Origin: Sepiola atlantica
Lineage: Eukaryota > Mollusca > Cephalopoda > Sepiida > Sepiolidae
Direction of reading: 5' to 3'
NCBI GenBank assembly: GCA_963556195.1
Contig: OY744521.1
Span: forward strand, 135,408,825 to 135,472,824
Length of the DNA: 64,000 bases
Shown: positions 41,547-53,728 of the stretch, piece after piece
Layout: each line of letters opens with the position of its first letter
Position numbering within the stretch: the first letter of the stretch is position 1
Notes under the pieces: model-generated
Seen by the model: only the letters and a program-made list of their open reading frames with translations
Databases searched by the model: none
What the model was told of the DNA's origin: nothing
Program-made: the position numbers and the translations under genes

Positions 41547-41614
41547 GGAAAAGGCGAGCAAAGAGATCAGCCTTATCCCTAGAAGATGAAATAACCTTAA
41601 AACCATCATAGCTA

Positions 41615-42330
41615 ATTTAGTGTTTTCTCAGGGTAATAGAAGGTGCCAACAAGTCAGTATGGTGATTGCAGACATCGTAGTCCAAGCCAATGTCATATTC
41701 TTTGCCAGTTCAGAATGTTTTTGTCAAAATGTCCTCCGAACATATCATCATATTCAGTTTAATGTCTATTTTACATGCTGGCATGTGTTGGATTACTTTC
41801 AGAAATTGACTGCCAAACAAACATATCTTTGGCCATGTTTTTATTTATTCCTGTTTCTCTCAAATGCATCCTTATCACTTCCTCCCATCATGTATTCCTT
41901 GACCTTCCTCTGTGAACTGACATTGTAATCTAAACTTTTCTACAACTACTAATCCAAGCACTTTTATCCATTCTTTAAATGTGACAAAACTAATAAAGTC
42001 TCCTGTTCTGCACACATCTCCATATACAGTTCAAATTTAATCTTCCTCTGAGATCATTAGATCTAAGCCTGTCTTTAAGACTTACATTACACATCCATCA
42101 TATCATTCTCATATAATTTCTCTCCATGCAACACATAGTCTCAACTCTCACTGACCAGATTTCACTTCAATACATCACACGGCAAACACATTCCTGATAG
42201 ACTCTTCCCTTGGTTGACAGCATAAACACTCTGCTGGTTAGTAAAGACAGAAGTTCTCTGGACTCACTCCATCCACTCCCAACTCTTGCAATCACACTAG
42301 CACCTGCTCCTCGACCATACCGACAAATAA
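41615..42330 (-). pseudogene. Decayed LINE, C-terminal reverse transcriptase region
   Basis: Minus-strand translation, with frame breaks, shows CRYGRGAGASVIARV, then SGWSESRELLSLLTSRV, KGRVYQECV and the site where related LINEs read MLYGSETW (here MY, stop, SEIW). Further on come MCNVSLKDRLRSNDLRGRL and RMDKSAWISSCRKV, matching the RT tail of many invertebrate LINEs. It is unrelated in sequence to the array and interrupts unit 14. The nucleotide sequence around 41645-41780 recalls repeats common in cephalopod genomes; that is from memory. Confidence 0.7.
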
Positions 42331-42457
42331 ACACATGTGTTATGTATATAGATAAGAAATAGTTTAACTTACTGTTTGGAATGGTCAGCAAACGTTTGGA
42401 GACGTTCTTTAGCCAACGGAGAATGACACTGTTGTCTTCAGCAAAGTTTTTTTTTGT
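42331..42457. other. Unassigned sequence between decayed LINE and array
   Basis: These 127 bp match neither the array unit nor the LINE motifs. A minus-strand frame from the LINE continues through it (42167-42469), but I recognise nothing in that part. It may be the LINE upstream of the RT tail. Confidence 0.35.
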
Positions 42458-43727
42458 AATATTAAACACTAACTTAATGTGTTAACTATGTGTATAAAAG
42501 ACACGTGTTACTTGAAAGCCAATCTTTATTCAACTAAAAAAGGAATACAAAAAGGTGGCAGAAACGCATAGGAATCACGGCGATCCATAATACACGGCTG
42601 CTAAGCAGGCGATTGAGGTCCACAACTGGGGACGGATATGTGAAGAGCAAAATTACTACTAAATATTAATCACCGAGAAAAGTTTTAGTAAACATTCACC
42701 AGTAATGCGTAGTAATTAGTAACTATACATATTATTAAGAAGCAGCTTACAATTATTGATTTATTTCACTCAAATCAAATGTAAAAAGAACAAAAATATA
42801 AAAGAACTAAATTCACAAAAAATCACTTCATTGACCATGAATTAGACTCATTTTTGATATTTCAAAAATGATGAGTCAATTGGTTCATATTGACTGCTTG
42901 ATGACAGAAAATATAATGACATAATTACAATCAGAAATCAAATACTTTATGAACAAAATAATCTTTGGAGAAACAAATTTGATAATTTTTACAGAATTTG
43001 CTGTTTGTTACATGTACAATTTGTTTTTACAGAAGATGAAAAAATGCTTATTTCTCTATTATACGATAATACATATCATACATAGTATTAATAATTAAAT
43101 CAACTCACATTTAAAAGACTGAGACAAACAGAGATTGAACAACTTCGAGAGATGAAATAACTTGAAGACCATTAAAAAAATGATGGAATCACAGAATTGC
43201 AACTATTATTGTAGAGTCACCAAAAATATTGAGCTTCAACTTTTTAAAAAAGGATAGAAACGAATCTGTTGAAAATAGCTAGACTTAGCTCCTAAGATCA
43301 TTCATATTAAACGAAAAAAAAACTTTTAAACACTTTCAGATGTTTAAAACTATACTAGTCGGTAGAAAAGTAAGTTTGTTTGCATTTGGTAATAGTGATT
43401 TTTGTATATTATGTAGTTTTTTCTTTTCCTGATTCTTGCTCTGTTAACTAAACTACATGATTAGTGTTTTTGAATTTAAATAATGTTTTTGAATGTCTCA
43501 AAACATTATAGTTTTATAGGAAAATAATGATAAAAAGTGTATAAAATATTTAAGTAAATTGTTATATTTTCGTAAAACATGTGTCTTATGTAAATTAAAT
43601 AGAACTTTTGAGGCATTCATGCAGTATAGTTAACAAAAGAAATCGAAAAAAAAATTATACAGCAAATAACTGTTACCAAACGCAAGAAAATTTAGTACAC
43701 TTTCGAAATCCTATTGCGTGAGAAGAT
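42458..43727. repeat. Array unit 15 (partial, lacks start)
   Basis: It begins inside a unit at 'taatattaaacactaac', continues through the second GC-richer block and the deleted LINE remnant (about 43115-43250), and ends in the tail at 'gcgtgagaagatg'. There it is cut and joined to the first GC-richer block. Confidence 0.83.
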
Positions 43728-45248
43728 GCATTGTAATCACGGCCATCCATAATACAGGGCTGCTACGGATGCGACTGAGGTCAACGACTGAGGGCTGATA
43801 TGTGAAGAGCAAAATTACTACTAAATATTAATCATTGAGAAAAGTTTGAAGAAATTCATTAGTAATGTCGAGTAATTAGTAACTATACATATTAGTGGAA
43901 AGCAATTTACATTTATTGATTTATTTCAATCGAATTAAATGTAAAAAGAACAAAAATATAAACGAACTAAATTTTTAAAAAATCACATCATTCACCATGA
44001 ATTAGACAGATTTTTTATATTTAAAAAGTGATGAGTCAATTTGTTTATATCCACTGCTTGATTACAGAAAATATAATGACATATTACAATCAGAAATCAA
44101 ATACTTTATGAATAAAATAATGTTTGGAGAAATAATTTTTATAACTTTTGTAGAATTTGCTATGTTTGTTACATGTACAATTTGTTTTTATAGAGGATGA
44201 AAAAATGCTTATTTATTATTATACAATAATACATATAATACACAGTATTAATAATTAAATCAACTCACATTAACAAGTTTGAAACAAACAGAGATTGAAC
44301 AACTTCGAGATGATAGATGAAAGTTAAGGAGCATAAACTTTGAGTACGATAACTGGTCAAGATCAGAACGAATCCGAGCAACCATCGTTGTAGTGATAAT
44401 GACAGAATCAAAAGACTGATCAATGTTTAAATAAAATCAGGAAGAACAGCACCAGAGTCATCAAGAAAAGAATTGTCAGCAAAAATGCGAGCAAGCAGAT
44501 CAGCTTCATCTTTAGAATGAAAAATAAGTTGAAGACCATTAAACAAATGACGGAATCGCAGACTTGCAACTATTATTGTAGAGTCACAATAATCTTGAGA
44601 TTCAACCTTTTGAAATCGGATAGAAACGAATGTTTTGAAAATAGCTTGATTTAGCCCCAGAGATGATTTTTTGTTAAAATAAAATAAAACTTTAAAACAC
44701 TTTAAGAAGTTTAAAACTATACAGGTCGGTAGAAAAGTAAATTTTCTTGCGTTTGGTAATAGTCATTGGTTGTATATTTTCTTGTTTTTTCTTCTCCTGA
44801 TTCTTACTCAGTTAACTAAACTACATGATTAGTGTTTTCGAATTTGAATAATCTTTTTGAATTTCTCAAAAAATTGTATTTTTAAAGGAATATAATAATA
44901 AAAACTTAATAAAATATTTAAGAAAATTGGTTTATTTCTGTAAAAGCATGTGTCTAATGTAAATCAAATAAAACTTTTGAGGCATACATACATTATAGTT
45001 AACAGAACAGAAATCGAAAACAAACAAAATATACAGCAAATAACTGTTAACAAACGCAAGAAAATTTAGTACACTTACGAAATACTTATGCGTGAGAAGA
45101 TCAAGTGAATTTTAGACTGACGAAATATATTTCAATCAGAAGCGGTACATTCTTTGAATTTTCTACCTTACCAATGTCACTGATCTTTGACTTTCCTATA
45201 CTGTACGTGTTCCGATAGTCGGGGTGAATGTTAAAAACCATTTACATA
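43728..45248. repeat. Array unit 16 (partial, degenerate LINE fragment)
   Basis: It starts at the junction 'gagaagatg / cattgtaatcacggcc'. Unit 22 starts at the same junction (58053), so the rearrangement was copied. It contains a diverged LINE fragment at 44285-44610. Confidence 0.83.
44285..44610 (-). pseudogene. Degenerate LINE reverse transcriptase fragment (unit 16)
   Basis: It aligns with the 40697-41062 fragment but has several small deletions and no open frame of useful length. It is an intermediate between the full fragment and the short remnant of ordinary units. Confidence 0.65.
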
Positions 45249-46390
45249 GCGAACAGAACTCACCTCGTAAGTAAGCAAATAGATTGTTGTAATCATTTTA
45301 TGTTTTAATTTACTGCTAAATGTCTGAGTTAATTTGCTAGTTTAACGTTCAAATTATTTACAATGCAATGGGTTTATGGCTGCCCCCAAATAACTTTTGT
45401 TATTTACTTAACATCATGTTTTAGTATTAATAAATTTAAAAAATAAGTTAGTTTTAGCAATCTGAATCGTATACGCGAACTGGTGAATAAGATGTATATT
45501 TTTGTTTTAAATAAAAATGAAAAAAAAAATTAAATGTCCGACCTCGCATTTATTTAAATAAAAGTGGATGCAATGAATGTCATCACATATCAGGAATTTA
45601 GAGTTAACTCCCTCTTATTTTGTTATACATTATTGTCGGTCGTATATGTTTTTTACTTCCCATAATATTGACAGGGTGTTTGGAAAAAAATTCGGATTTT
45701 GTTGTTGTATACCTATGGTATTGTTTTAAATAAAACTACCGTTTCTTTAACATTGCAAAGCCTCCGTTTTTATGAAACCAAAAACTGGAAACATGCGAAG
45801 GGGAGTAATTCATATTTAGTAATTTAGAGTGATCTCCCTTTAATTAATAAAAATATGAAATGCATTGGAATCACGGCCATACATAATACGGGGCTGCTAA
45901 GCATGCGACTGAGGTCCATGGCTGGGGGCGGATACGTGAAGAGTAACATTACCACTAAATATTAATCATTGAGAAAATTTTTAGTAAAAATATTTAGTAA
46001 TGTCGAGTAATTAGTAGAAAGCAATTTACAACTATTGATTTATTTTCATCAAATCAAATGTAAAAAAAATATATATATATGAAATAACTAAATTCACAAA
46101 AAATCACTTCATTCACCATGAATTAGACACATGGTTGATATTTAATAAATGATGAGTCAATTTGTTTATATTGACTGCTTGATTACAGAAAATATAATGA
46201 CATATTACAATCAGAAATCAAATACTTTATGAACAAAATAATCTTTGGAGAAACAAATTTGATAATTTTTACAGAATTTGCTGTTTGTTACATGTACAAT
46301 TTGTTTTTACAGAAGTTGAAGAAAATGCTTATTTCTCTATTATACAATAATACATATCATACACAGTCTTAATTATGAAATCAACTCACA

Positions 46391-46756
46391 TTAAAAAGAC
46401 TGCGACAAACAGAGATAGAAAAACTTAGAGACGATAGAAGAAAGTTCAGGAACACAACGTTTGATAACGATAACTGGAATTGAATCAGGATCAGAAGCCT
46501 TAGACTGGTCAAGATCAGAACGAACCCGAGCAACAATCGTTGTAGTCATAAACAGAATCAACGGACTGATCAGTGTTGAAATAAAATCACGAAGAACAGC
46601 ACCAGAGTCATCAAGGAAAGAATTGTCAGCAAAAAGGCGAGCAAAGAGATCAGCCATATTACTAGAAGATGGAATAACCTGAAAACCATTTAAAAGAGGA
46701 TAGAATGGCAGACTTGCAACTATTATTGTAGATTCACCAAAAATTCTGAGATTCAA
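46391..46756 (-). pseudogene. LINE reverse transcriptase N-terminal fragment, open (unit 17)
   Basis: The 121 codons have the same motifs as the unit 14 copy, with small changes (SSNMADLFARLF, AVLRDF, CVPELSS). It lies between the palindrome and the unit's TATAT stretch. Confidence 0.77.
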
Positions 46757-46894
46757 CCTTTTGAGTGTGGATAGTCACGAATCATTTGTAAATTGCTAGA
46801 CTTAGCCTCACAGATTGTTCTCTGGTGAAATGAAAAACTTTAAAACACTTTCGAAAATTAAATTTCTTAATTTTGGAGATGAGGATTGATAATT

Positions 46895-47526
46895 TGCATA
46901 ATTTTGGTTATTCGGACTACATTTCTCATCTTGAGTGTTATCATTACAACGTTTCGGCCGCTGTAACCTCCAGTCTACTTCAGGTGTATCTCTTCGAACT
47001 TGGGAATATTTCTGTCGAACTCTGAGATCTGGACAGAATTTCGAACGGAACCCTTTATTTAATCCGCGGGGGTAGCATGCTCTCGTTCCGTCAGCAATGA
47101 CTGGGAGAAGTGTTCAGTAATTCGAAATTCCTCATAGCGCTCGAACCGAGAATTGAACCTTCAAATGACTATCACTTGAAACTGAATTTGACTTAATACT
47201 ATATCCACTGCGCCAGTATTAAGTTAAATTCAGTTGACAGTTATAATCATCTAAAGGTTTAAGGTTTAATTCTCGGTGCGGGCGATACGAAGAATTGCGA
47301 ATTACCGAAGACTTCTCTCAGTCATGACTGACGAAACAAGAGCATGCTATCCCGTGGATTAAATAAAGGGTTCCGTTCGAAATTCCGTCCAGATTCCCGA
47401 GTTCGACAAACATATTCCCGAGTTCGAAGAGATACACCTGAAATTGGCCGGAGGTTACAGCAGCCGAAACGTTGTGATTATAACACTCAAGACGAAAAAT
47501 GTAGTCCGATTAACCGAAATTATGCA
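46895..47526. repeat. Large imperfect palindrome (foldback), unit 17
   Basis: The left arm is 46895-47200, the centre 47201-47214 and the right arm 47215-47526. The layout is the same as in unit 9. The left arm keeps the clearest tRNA-like boxes. Confidence 0.85.
47142..47217 (-). promoter_or_regulatory. tRNA-like pol III promoter at palindrome centre (unit 17)
   Basis: On the minus strand the sequence TGGCGCAGTGG (47215-47205) fits an A box, and GGTTCAATTCTCGG (47159-47146) fits a B box, 45 bp apart. This is the layout of a tRNA-derived SINE head reading leftwards into the arm. The opposite arm has the weaker GGTTTAATTCTCGG in the plus sense. No cloverleaf is evident, so this is a promoter relic, not a tRNA gene. 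Confidence 0.55.
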
Positions 47527-49218
47527 CACTTTCAGAAGTTTGAAAACTATACAGGTCGGTAGAAAAGTAAATTTTCTTGCGTTTGGTAATAGTCATTGGT
47601 TGTATATTTTCTTGTTTTTTCTTCTCCTGATTCTTACTCAGTTAACTAAACTACATGATTAGTGTTTTCGAATTTGAATAATCTTTTTGAATTTCTCAAA
47701 AAATTGTATTTTTAAAGGAATATAATAATAAAAACTTAATAAAATATTTAAGAAAATTGGTTTATTTCTGTAAAAGCATGTGTCTAATGTAAATCAAATA
47801 AAACTTTTGAGGCATACATGCATTATAGTTAACAGAACAGAAATCGAAAACAAACAAAATATACAGCAAATAACTGTTAACAAACGCAAGAAAATTTAGT
47901 ACACTTACGAAATACTTATGCGTGAGAAGATAAAGTGAATTTTAGACTGACGAAATATATTTCAATCAGAAGCGGTACATTCTTTGAATTTTCTACCTTA
48001 CCAATGTCACTGATCTTTGACTTTCCTATACTGTACGTGTTCCGATAGTCGGGGTGAATGTTAAAAACCATCTACATAGCGAACAGAACTCACCTCGTAA
48101 GTAAGCAAATAGATTGTTGTAATCATTTTATGTTTTAATTTACTGCTAAATGTCTGAGTTAATTTGCTAGTTTAACGTTCAAATTATTTGCAATGCAATG
48201 GGTTTATGGCTGCCCCCAAATAACTTTTGTTATTTACTTAACATCATGTTTTAGTATTAATAAATTTAAAAAATAAGTTAGTTTTAGCAATCTGAATCGT
48301 ATACGCGAACTGGTGAATAAGATGTATATTTTTGTTTTAAATAAAAATGAAAAAAAAATTAAATGTCCGACCTCGCATTTATTTAAATAAAAGTGGATGC
48401 AATGAATGTCATCACATATCAGGAATTTAGAGTTAACTCCCTCTTATTTTGTTATACATTATTGTCGGTCGTATATGTTTTTTACTTCCCATAATATTGA
48501 CAGGGTGTTTGGAAAAAAATTCGGATTTTGTTGTTGTATACCTATGGTATTGTTTTAAATAAAACTACCGTTTCTTTAACATTGCAAAGCCTCCGTTTTT
48601 ATGAAACCAAAAACTGGAAACATGCGAAGGGGAGTAATTCATATTTAGTAATTTAGAGTGATCTCCCTTTAATTAATAAAAATATGAAATGCATTGGAAT
48701 CACGGCCATACATAATACGGGGCTGCTAAGCATGCGACTGAGGTCCATGGCTGGGGGCGGATACGTGAAGAGTAACATTACCACTAAATATTAATCATTG
48801 AGAAAATTTTTAGTAAAAATATTTAGTAATGTCGAGTAATTAGTAGAAAGCAATTTACAACTATTGATTTATTTTCATCAAATCAAATGTAAAAAAATAT
48901 ATATATATGAAATAACTAAATTCACAAAAAATCACTTCATTCACCATGAATTAGACACATGGTTGATATTTAATAAATGATGAGTCAATTTGTTTATATT
49001 GACTGCTTGATTACAGAAAATATAATGACATATTACAATCAGAAATCAAATACTTTATGAACAAAATAATCTTTGGAGAAACAAATTTGATAATTTTTAC
49101 AGAATTTGCTGTTTGTTACATGTACAATTTGTTTTTACAGAAGTTGAAGAAAATGCTTATTTCTCTATTATACAATAATACATATCATACACAGTCTTAA
49201 TTATGAAATCAACTCACA

Positions 49219-49584
49219 TTAAAAAGACTGCGACAAACAGAGATAGAAAAACTTAGAGACGATAGAAGAAAGTTCAGGAACACAACGTTTGATAACGATA
49301 ACTGGAATTGAATCAGGATCAGAAGCCTTAGACTGGTCAAGATCAGAACGAACCCGAGCAACAATCGTTGTAGTCATAAACAGAATCAACGGACTGATCA
49401 GTGTTGAAATAAAATCACGAAGAACAGCACCAGAGTCATCAAGGAAAGAATTGTCAGCAAAAAGGCGAGCAAAGAGATCAGCCATATCACTAGAAGATGG
49501 AATAACCTGAAAACCATTTAAAAGAGGATAGAATGGCAGACTTGCAACTATTATTGTAGATTAACCAAAAATTCTGAGATTCAA
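49219..49584 (-). pseudogene. LINE reverse transcriptase fragment with stop (unit 18)
   Basis: It is nearly identical to the unit 17 copy. A change near 49562 (tcacc to taacc) creates an in-frame stop close to the upstream end, so the open part is 49219-49485. Confidence 0.77.
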
Positions 49585-49722
49585 CCTTTTGAGTGTGGAT
49601 AGTCACGAATCATTTGTAAATTGCTAGACTTAGCCTCACAGATTGTTCTCTGGTGAAATGAAAAACTTTAAAACACTTTCGAAAATTAAATTTCTTAATT
49701 TTGGAGATGAGGATTGATAATT

Positions 49723-50354
49723 TGCATAATTTTGGTTATTCGGACTACATTTCTCATCTTGAGTGTTATCATTACAACGTTTCGGCCGCTGTAACCTCCA
49801 GTCTACTTCAGGTGTATCTCTTCGAACTTGGGAATATTTCTGTCGAACTCTGAGATCTGGACAGAATTTCGAACGGAACCCTTTATTTAATCCGCGGGGG
49901 TAGCATGCTCTCGTTCCGTCAGCAATGACTGGGAGAAGTGTTCAGTAATTCGAAATTCCTCATAGCGCTCGAACCGAGAATTGAACCTTCAAATGACTAT
50001 CACTTGAAACTGAATTTGACTTAATACTATATCCACTGCGCCAGTATTAAGTTAAATTCAGTTGACTGTTATAATCATCTAAAGGTTTAAGGTTTAATTC
50101 TCGGTGCGGGCGATACGAAGAATTGCGAATTACCGAAGACTTCTGTCAGTCATGACTGACGAAACAAGAGCATGCTATCCCGTGGATTAAATAAAGGGTT
50201 CCGTTCGAAATTCCGTCCAGATTCCCGAGTTCGACAAACATATTCCCGAGTTCGAAGAGATACACCTGAAATAGGCCGGAGGTTACAGCAGCCGAGACGT
50301 TGTGATTATAACACTCAAGACGAAAAATGTAGTCCGATTAACCGAAATTATGCA
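49723..50354. repeat. Large imperfect palindrome (foldback), unit 18
   Basis: The left arm is 49723-50028, the centre 50029-50042 and the right arm 50043-50354. It is nearly identical to the unit 17 palindrome. Confidence 0.85.
49970..50045 (-). promoter_or_regulatory. tRNA-like pol III promoter at palindrome centre (unit 18)
   Basis: The A box (50043-50033) and B box (49987-49974) are the same as in unit 17, in the minus sense. Confidence 0.55.
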
Positions 50355-50923
50355 CACTTTCAGAAGTTTTAAAACATACAGGTCGGTAGAAAAGTAAATT
50401 TTCTTGCGTTTGTTAATAGTTATTTGTTGTATATTTGGTTGTTTTTCTCCTGATTCCTGCTTTTAACAATACTACATGATTAGCACTTTTGAATTAAAAT
50501 AACGTGCTTGAAGATTCCTACAAAATTATATTTTTATAGGAAAATAATTTTTTTTAAAGTTGATAAAATATTTGAGAACATTTTTTTATTTTCGTTAAAT
50601 CACGTGTCTGATGTAAATCAATATATAGACAAAATTTAAATGAAACTTTTGAGGAATTCATGCAGTATATTTAACAGAGAAGAAATCGAAAACAAACAAA
50701 ATATACATACAAAAACTTAGCAAACGCAAGAAAATTAAGTACAATACACTTACGAAATACTAATGCGTGAGAAGATGGAGTGAATTTTAAAATCACGACA
50801 TGTATTTCAATTAGAAGCGGTACATTCTTTATATTTTCTGCTCTATCAGTGTCACGGACTTTTGACTTTCTTATACTGTACGTGTTTCGATAGTCGGGGT
50901 GAATGTTAAAAACCATTTACATA

Positions 50924-53728
50924 GCAAACAGAACTCACCTCGTAAGTAAGGCAAGAGATTGTTGTAATCATTTTATCTTTTAATTTACTGCTAAATTTTT
51001 ACGTTAAATTGTGTAGGTTAAAGTTTAAATTATTTACAGTCTCATGGTGTTATGGCTACCCCCAAATAACTTTTGTTATTTACTTAACATCATGTTTTAT
51101 TATTAATTAAAAAAAACTTAAATAAGTTAGTTATAGCAAGCTGCATCGTACACGCCAACCGGTGAATAAAATGTATTTTTTTGTTAAACAAAAATGTTAT
51201 GTCCGACCTTGCATTTATTTAAATAAAAGTGGATGCGATGGAGGTCATTGCATATTAGGAATTTAGAGTTAACTCCCTCTATATTTTGTTATACATTATT
51301 GTCGGTCGTATATTTTTTTACTTCCCATAATATTGACAGACTGTATGGAATAATAATGCGGATTTTTTTTATACCTATGATATTGTTTTAAATAAAACTA
51401 CCATTTGCAAACCTCTGTTTTTACGAAACCAAAAACTGGAAACATGCAACGGGACTAATTCTTATTTAGTAATTTAGAGTGATTTCCCTTTTGTTAATAA
51501 AAAATATGAAATGCATTGGAATCTCGGCGATCCATAATACAGGACTGCTAAGCATGCCACTGAGGTCCACGACTGGAGTCTGATATGTCAAGAGCAAAAT
51601 TACTACTAAATATTAATCATTGAGAAAAGTTTTATTAAGAAATTCATTAGTAATGTCGAGTAATTAGTAACTATACATATTAGTGGAAAGCAATTTACAT
51701 TTATTGATTTATTTCAATCAAATCAAATGTAAAACGAACAAAAATATAAACGAACTAAATTCACAAAAAATCACTTCATTCACCATGAATTATTAATTTA
51801 TCTTATTTTAAAGTGACATAACTCTAATGGCAGAATAATCCACCAAATTTTGTAAAATAAAACAGTAACTTAATGTGTTAACAATGTGTAATAAAAAAAC
51901 ACGTGTTACTTGGAAGCCAATCTTTATTCAACTAAAAAAGGAATACAAAAAGGTGGCAGATATGGCCAGTTTTAATACGCGTCACGTGACAACTTCCGGC
52001 TCCGGGAGCACGTATGGAAGCCCATACGAATGTAATATAACATTTTTCCTTGCAAGAAAGAATAAAGATAGTGTCTTCAATAATTTAAGTTTTACCTTTT
52101 ACCTTTTTTTCACTAAATTGTAATAAAAAACACGTGTTACTTGGAAGCCAATCTTTATTCAACTAAAAAAGGAATACAAAAAGGTGGCAGATATGGCCAG
52201 TTTTAATACGCGTCACCTGACAACCTTCGGCTCCGGAAGCACGTATGGAAGCCCATACGAATGTAATATAACATTTTTCCTTGCAAGAAAGAATAAAGAT
52301 AGTGTCTTCAATAATTTAAGTTTTACCTTTTACCTTTTTTTCACTAAATTGTAATAAAAAACACGTGTTACTTGGAAGCCAAACTTTATTCAACTAAAAA
52401 GGAATACAAAAATGTGGCAGAAATGCATTGGAATCACGGCGATCCATAATACAGGGCTACTACGCAGGCGATTGAGGTCCACGACTGGGGGCGGATATGT
52501 GAAAGCAAAATTACTACTAAATATTAATCACCGAGAAAAGTTTTAGTAAAAATTCACCAGTAATGTGTAGTAATTAGTAATAATACATATTATTAAGAAG
52601 CAGCTTACAATTATTGATTTATTTCAATCAAATAAAATGTAAAAAGAACAAGAATATAAAAAACTAATTTTACAAAAATCACTTTATTTACCATTAATTA
52701 GACACATTTTGTATATTTCAAAAATGACTCAATTTGTTCAAATTGACTGCTTGGTTACAGAAAATATAATGACATAATTACAATCAGAAATCAAATACTT
52801 TATTAACAAAATAATCTTTGGAGAAACAAATTTGATAATTTTTACAGAATTTGCTGTTTGTTACATGTACAATTTGTTTTTACAGAAGATGAAAAAATGC
52901 TTATTTCTCTATTATACGATAATACATATACATAGTATTAATAATTAAATCAACTCACATTAAAAAGACTGAGACAAACAGAGATTGAACAACTTCGAGA
53001 GATTAAATAACTTGAAGACCATTAAAAAAATGATGGAATCACAGAATTGCAACTATTATTGTAGATCACCAAAAATATTGAGCTTCAACCTTTTGAAATG
53101 GGATAGAAACGAATCTTTTGAAAATAGCTAGACTTAGCTCCTAAGATCATTCATATTAAACGAAAAAAAAAACTTTAAAACACTTTCAGATGTTAAAAAC
53201 TATACTGGTCAGTAGAAAAGTAAGTGTCTTGGCATTTGGTTATAGTTTTTTTATTTGTATATTATGTTGTTTTTTCTTTTCCTGATTCTTGCTCTGTTAA
53301 CTAAACTACATGATTAGTGTTTTTGAATTTAAATAATGTTTTTGAATGTCTCAAATAGTTATCTTTTTATAGGAAAATAATAATAAACAAGTTTATAAAA
53401 TATTTAAGTAAATTGTTTTATTTTCGTAAAACATGTGTCTTATGTAAATTAAATGGAACTTTTGAGGCATTTATGCAGTATAGTTACCAGCAGAAATCGA
53501 AAAAAAAATTATACAGCCAATAACTTTTACCAAACGCATGAAAATTTATTAAACTTACGAAATACTAATGCGTGAGAAGATGAAGTGAATTTTAGACTGA
53601 CGAAATGTATTTCAATTAGTAGCGGTACATTCTTTGAATTTTCTACTCTACCAATGTCACTGATCTTTGACTTTTCTATACTGTACGTGTTCCGATAGTC
53701 GGGGTGAATGTTAAAAACCATTTACATA
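50924..53728. repeat. Array unit 19 (2805 bp, extra 232-bp sub-repeat)
   Basis: It starts like unit 10 but with gcaaac instead of gcgaac. The acacgtgt segment is present twice in tandem (51889-52351). The deleted LINE remnant is near 52960-53090. Confidence 0.88.
51889..52351. repeat. 232-bp sub-repeat in two tandem copies
   Basis: The acacgtgttacttggaagcc segment plus its following ~200 bp is present at 51889-52120 and 52121-52351, with the 5' part of a third at 52352. Other units have one full copy and one partial. The first copy carries the open frame 51875-52123. Confidence 0.85.

Larger units (their letters stand above)
39558..42457. repeat. Array unit 14, rearranged, with LINE fragment, half palindrome and a second LINE
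   Basis: It follows unit 9 up to the palindrome centre. At about 41546 it switches to a short piece of LINE fragment (41547-41606), then to a decayed unrelated LINE (41615-42330), then to about 127 bp I do not recognise. It re-enters the array mid-unit near 42458. Confidence 0.8.
45249..48078. repeat. Array unit 17, carries LINE fragment and palindrome
   Basis: It has the LINE fragment (46391-46756) and a full palindrome (46895-47526). It is nearly identical to unit 18 at an offset of 2828-2830 bp, which marks a recent duplication. Confidence 0.9.
48079..50923. repeat. Array unit 18, near-identical twin of unit 17
   Basis: The LINE fragment lies at 49219-49584 and the palindrome at 49723-50354. 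From about 50370 on it follows the unit 9 type instead of unit 17. Confidence 0.9.

Noticed and set aside
51875..52123. Recurrent plus-strand frame starting MLTMCNKK
   Set aside because: It covers the acacgtgt sub-repeat. Many units have frame breaks here (units 1, 3 and 7), and part of it is duplicated as non-coding sequence.
53527..53721. Recurrent 64-codon minus-strand frame starting MVFNI at unit tails
   Set aside because: It recurs only because the unit recurs. Comparing units, changes fall at all codon positions and alter amino acids freely, and several units are shifted or stopped.
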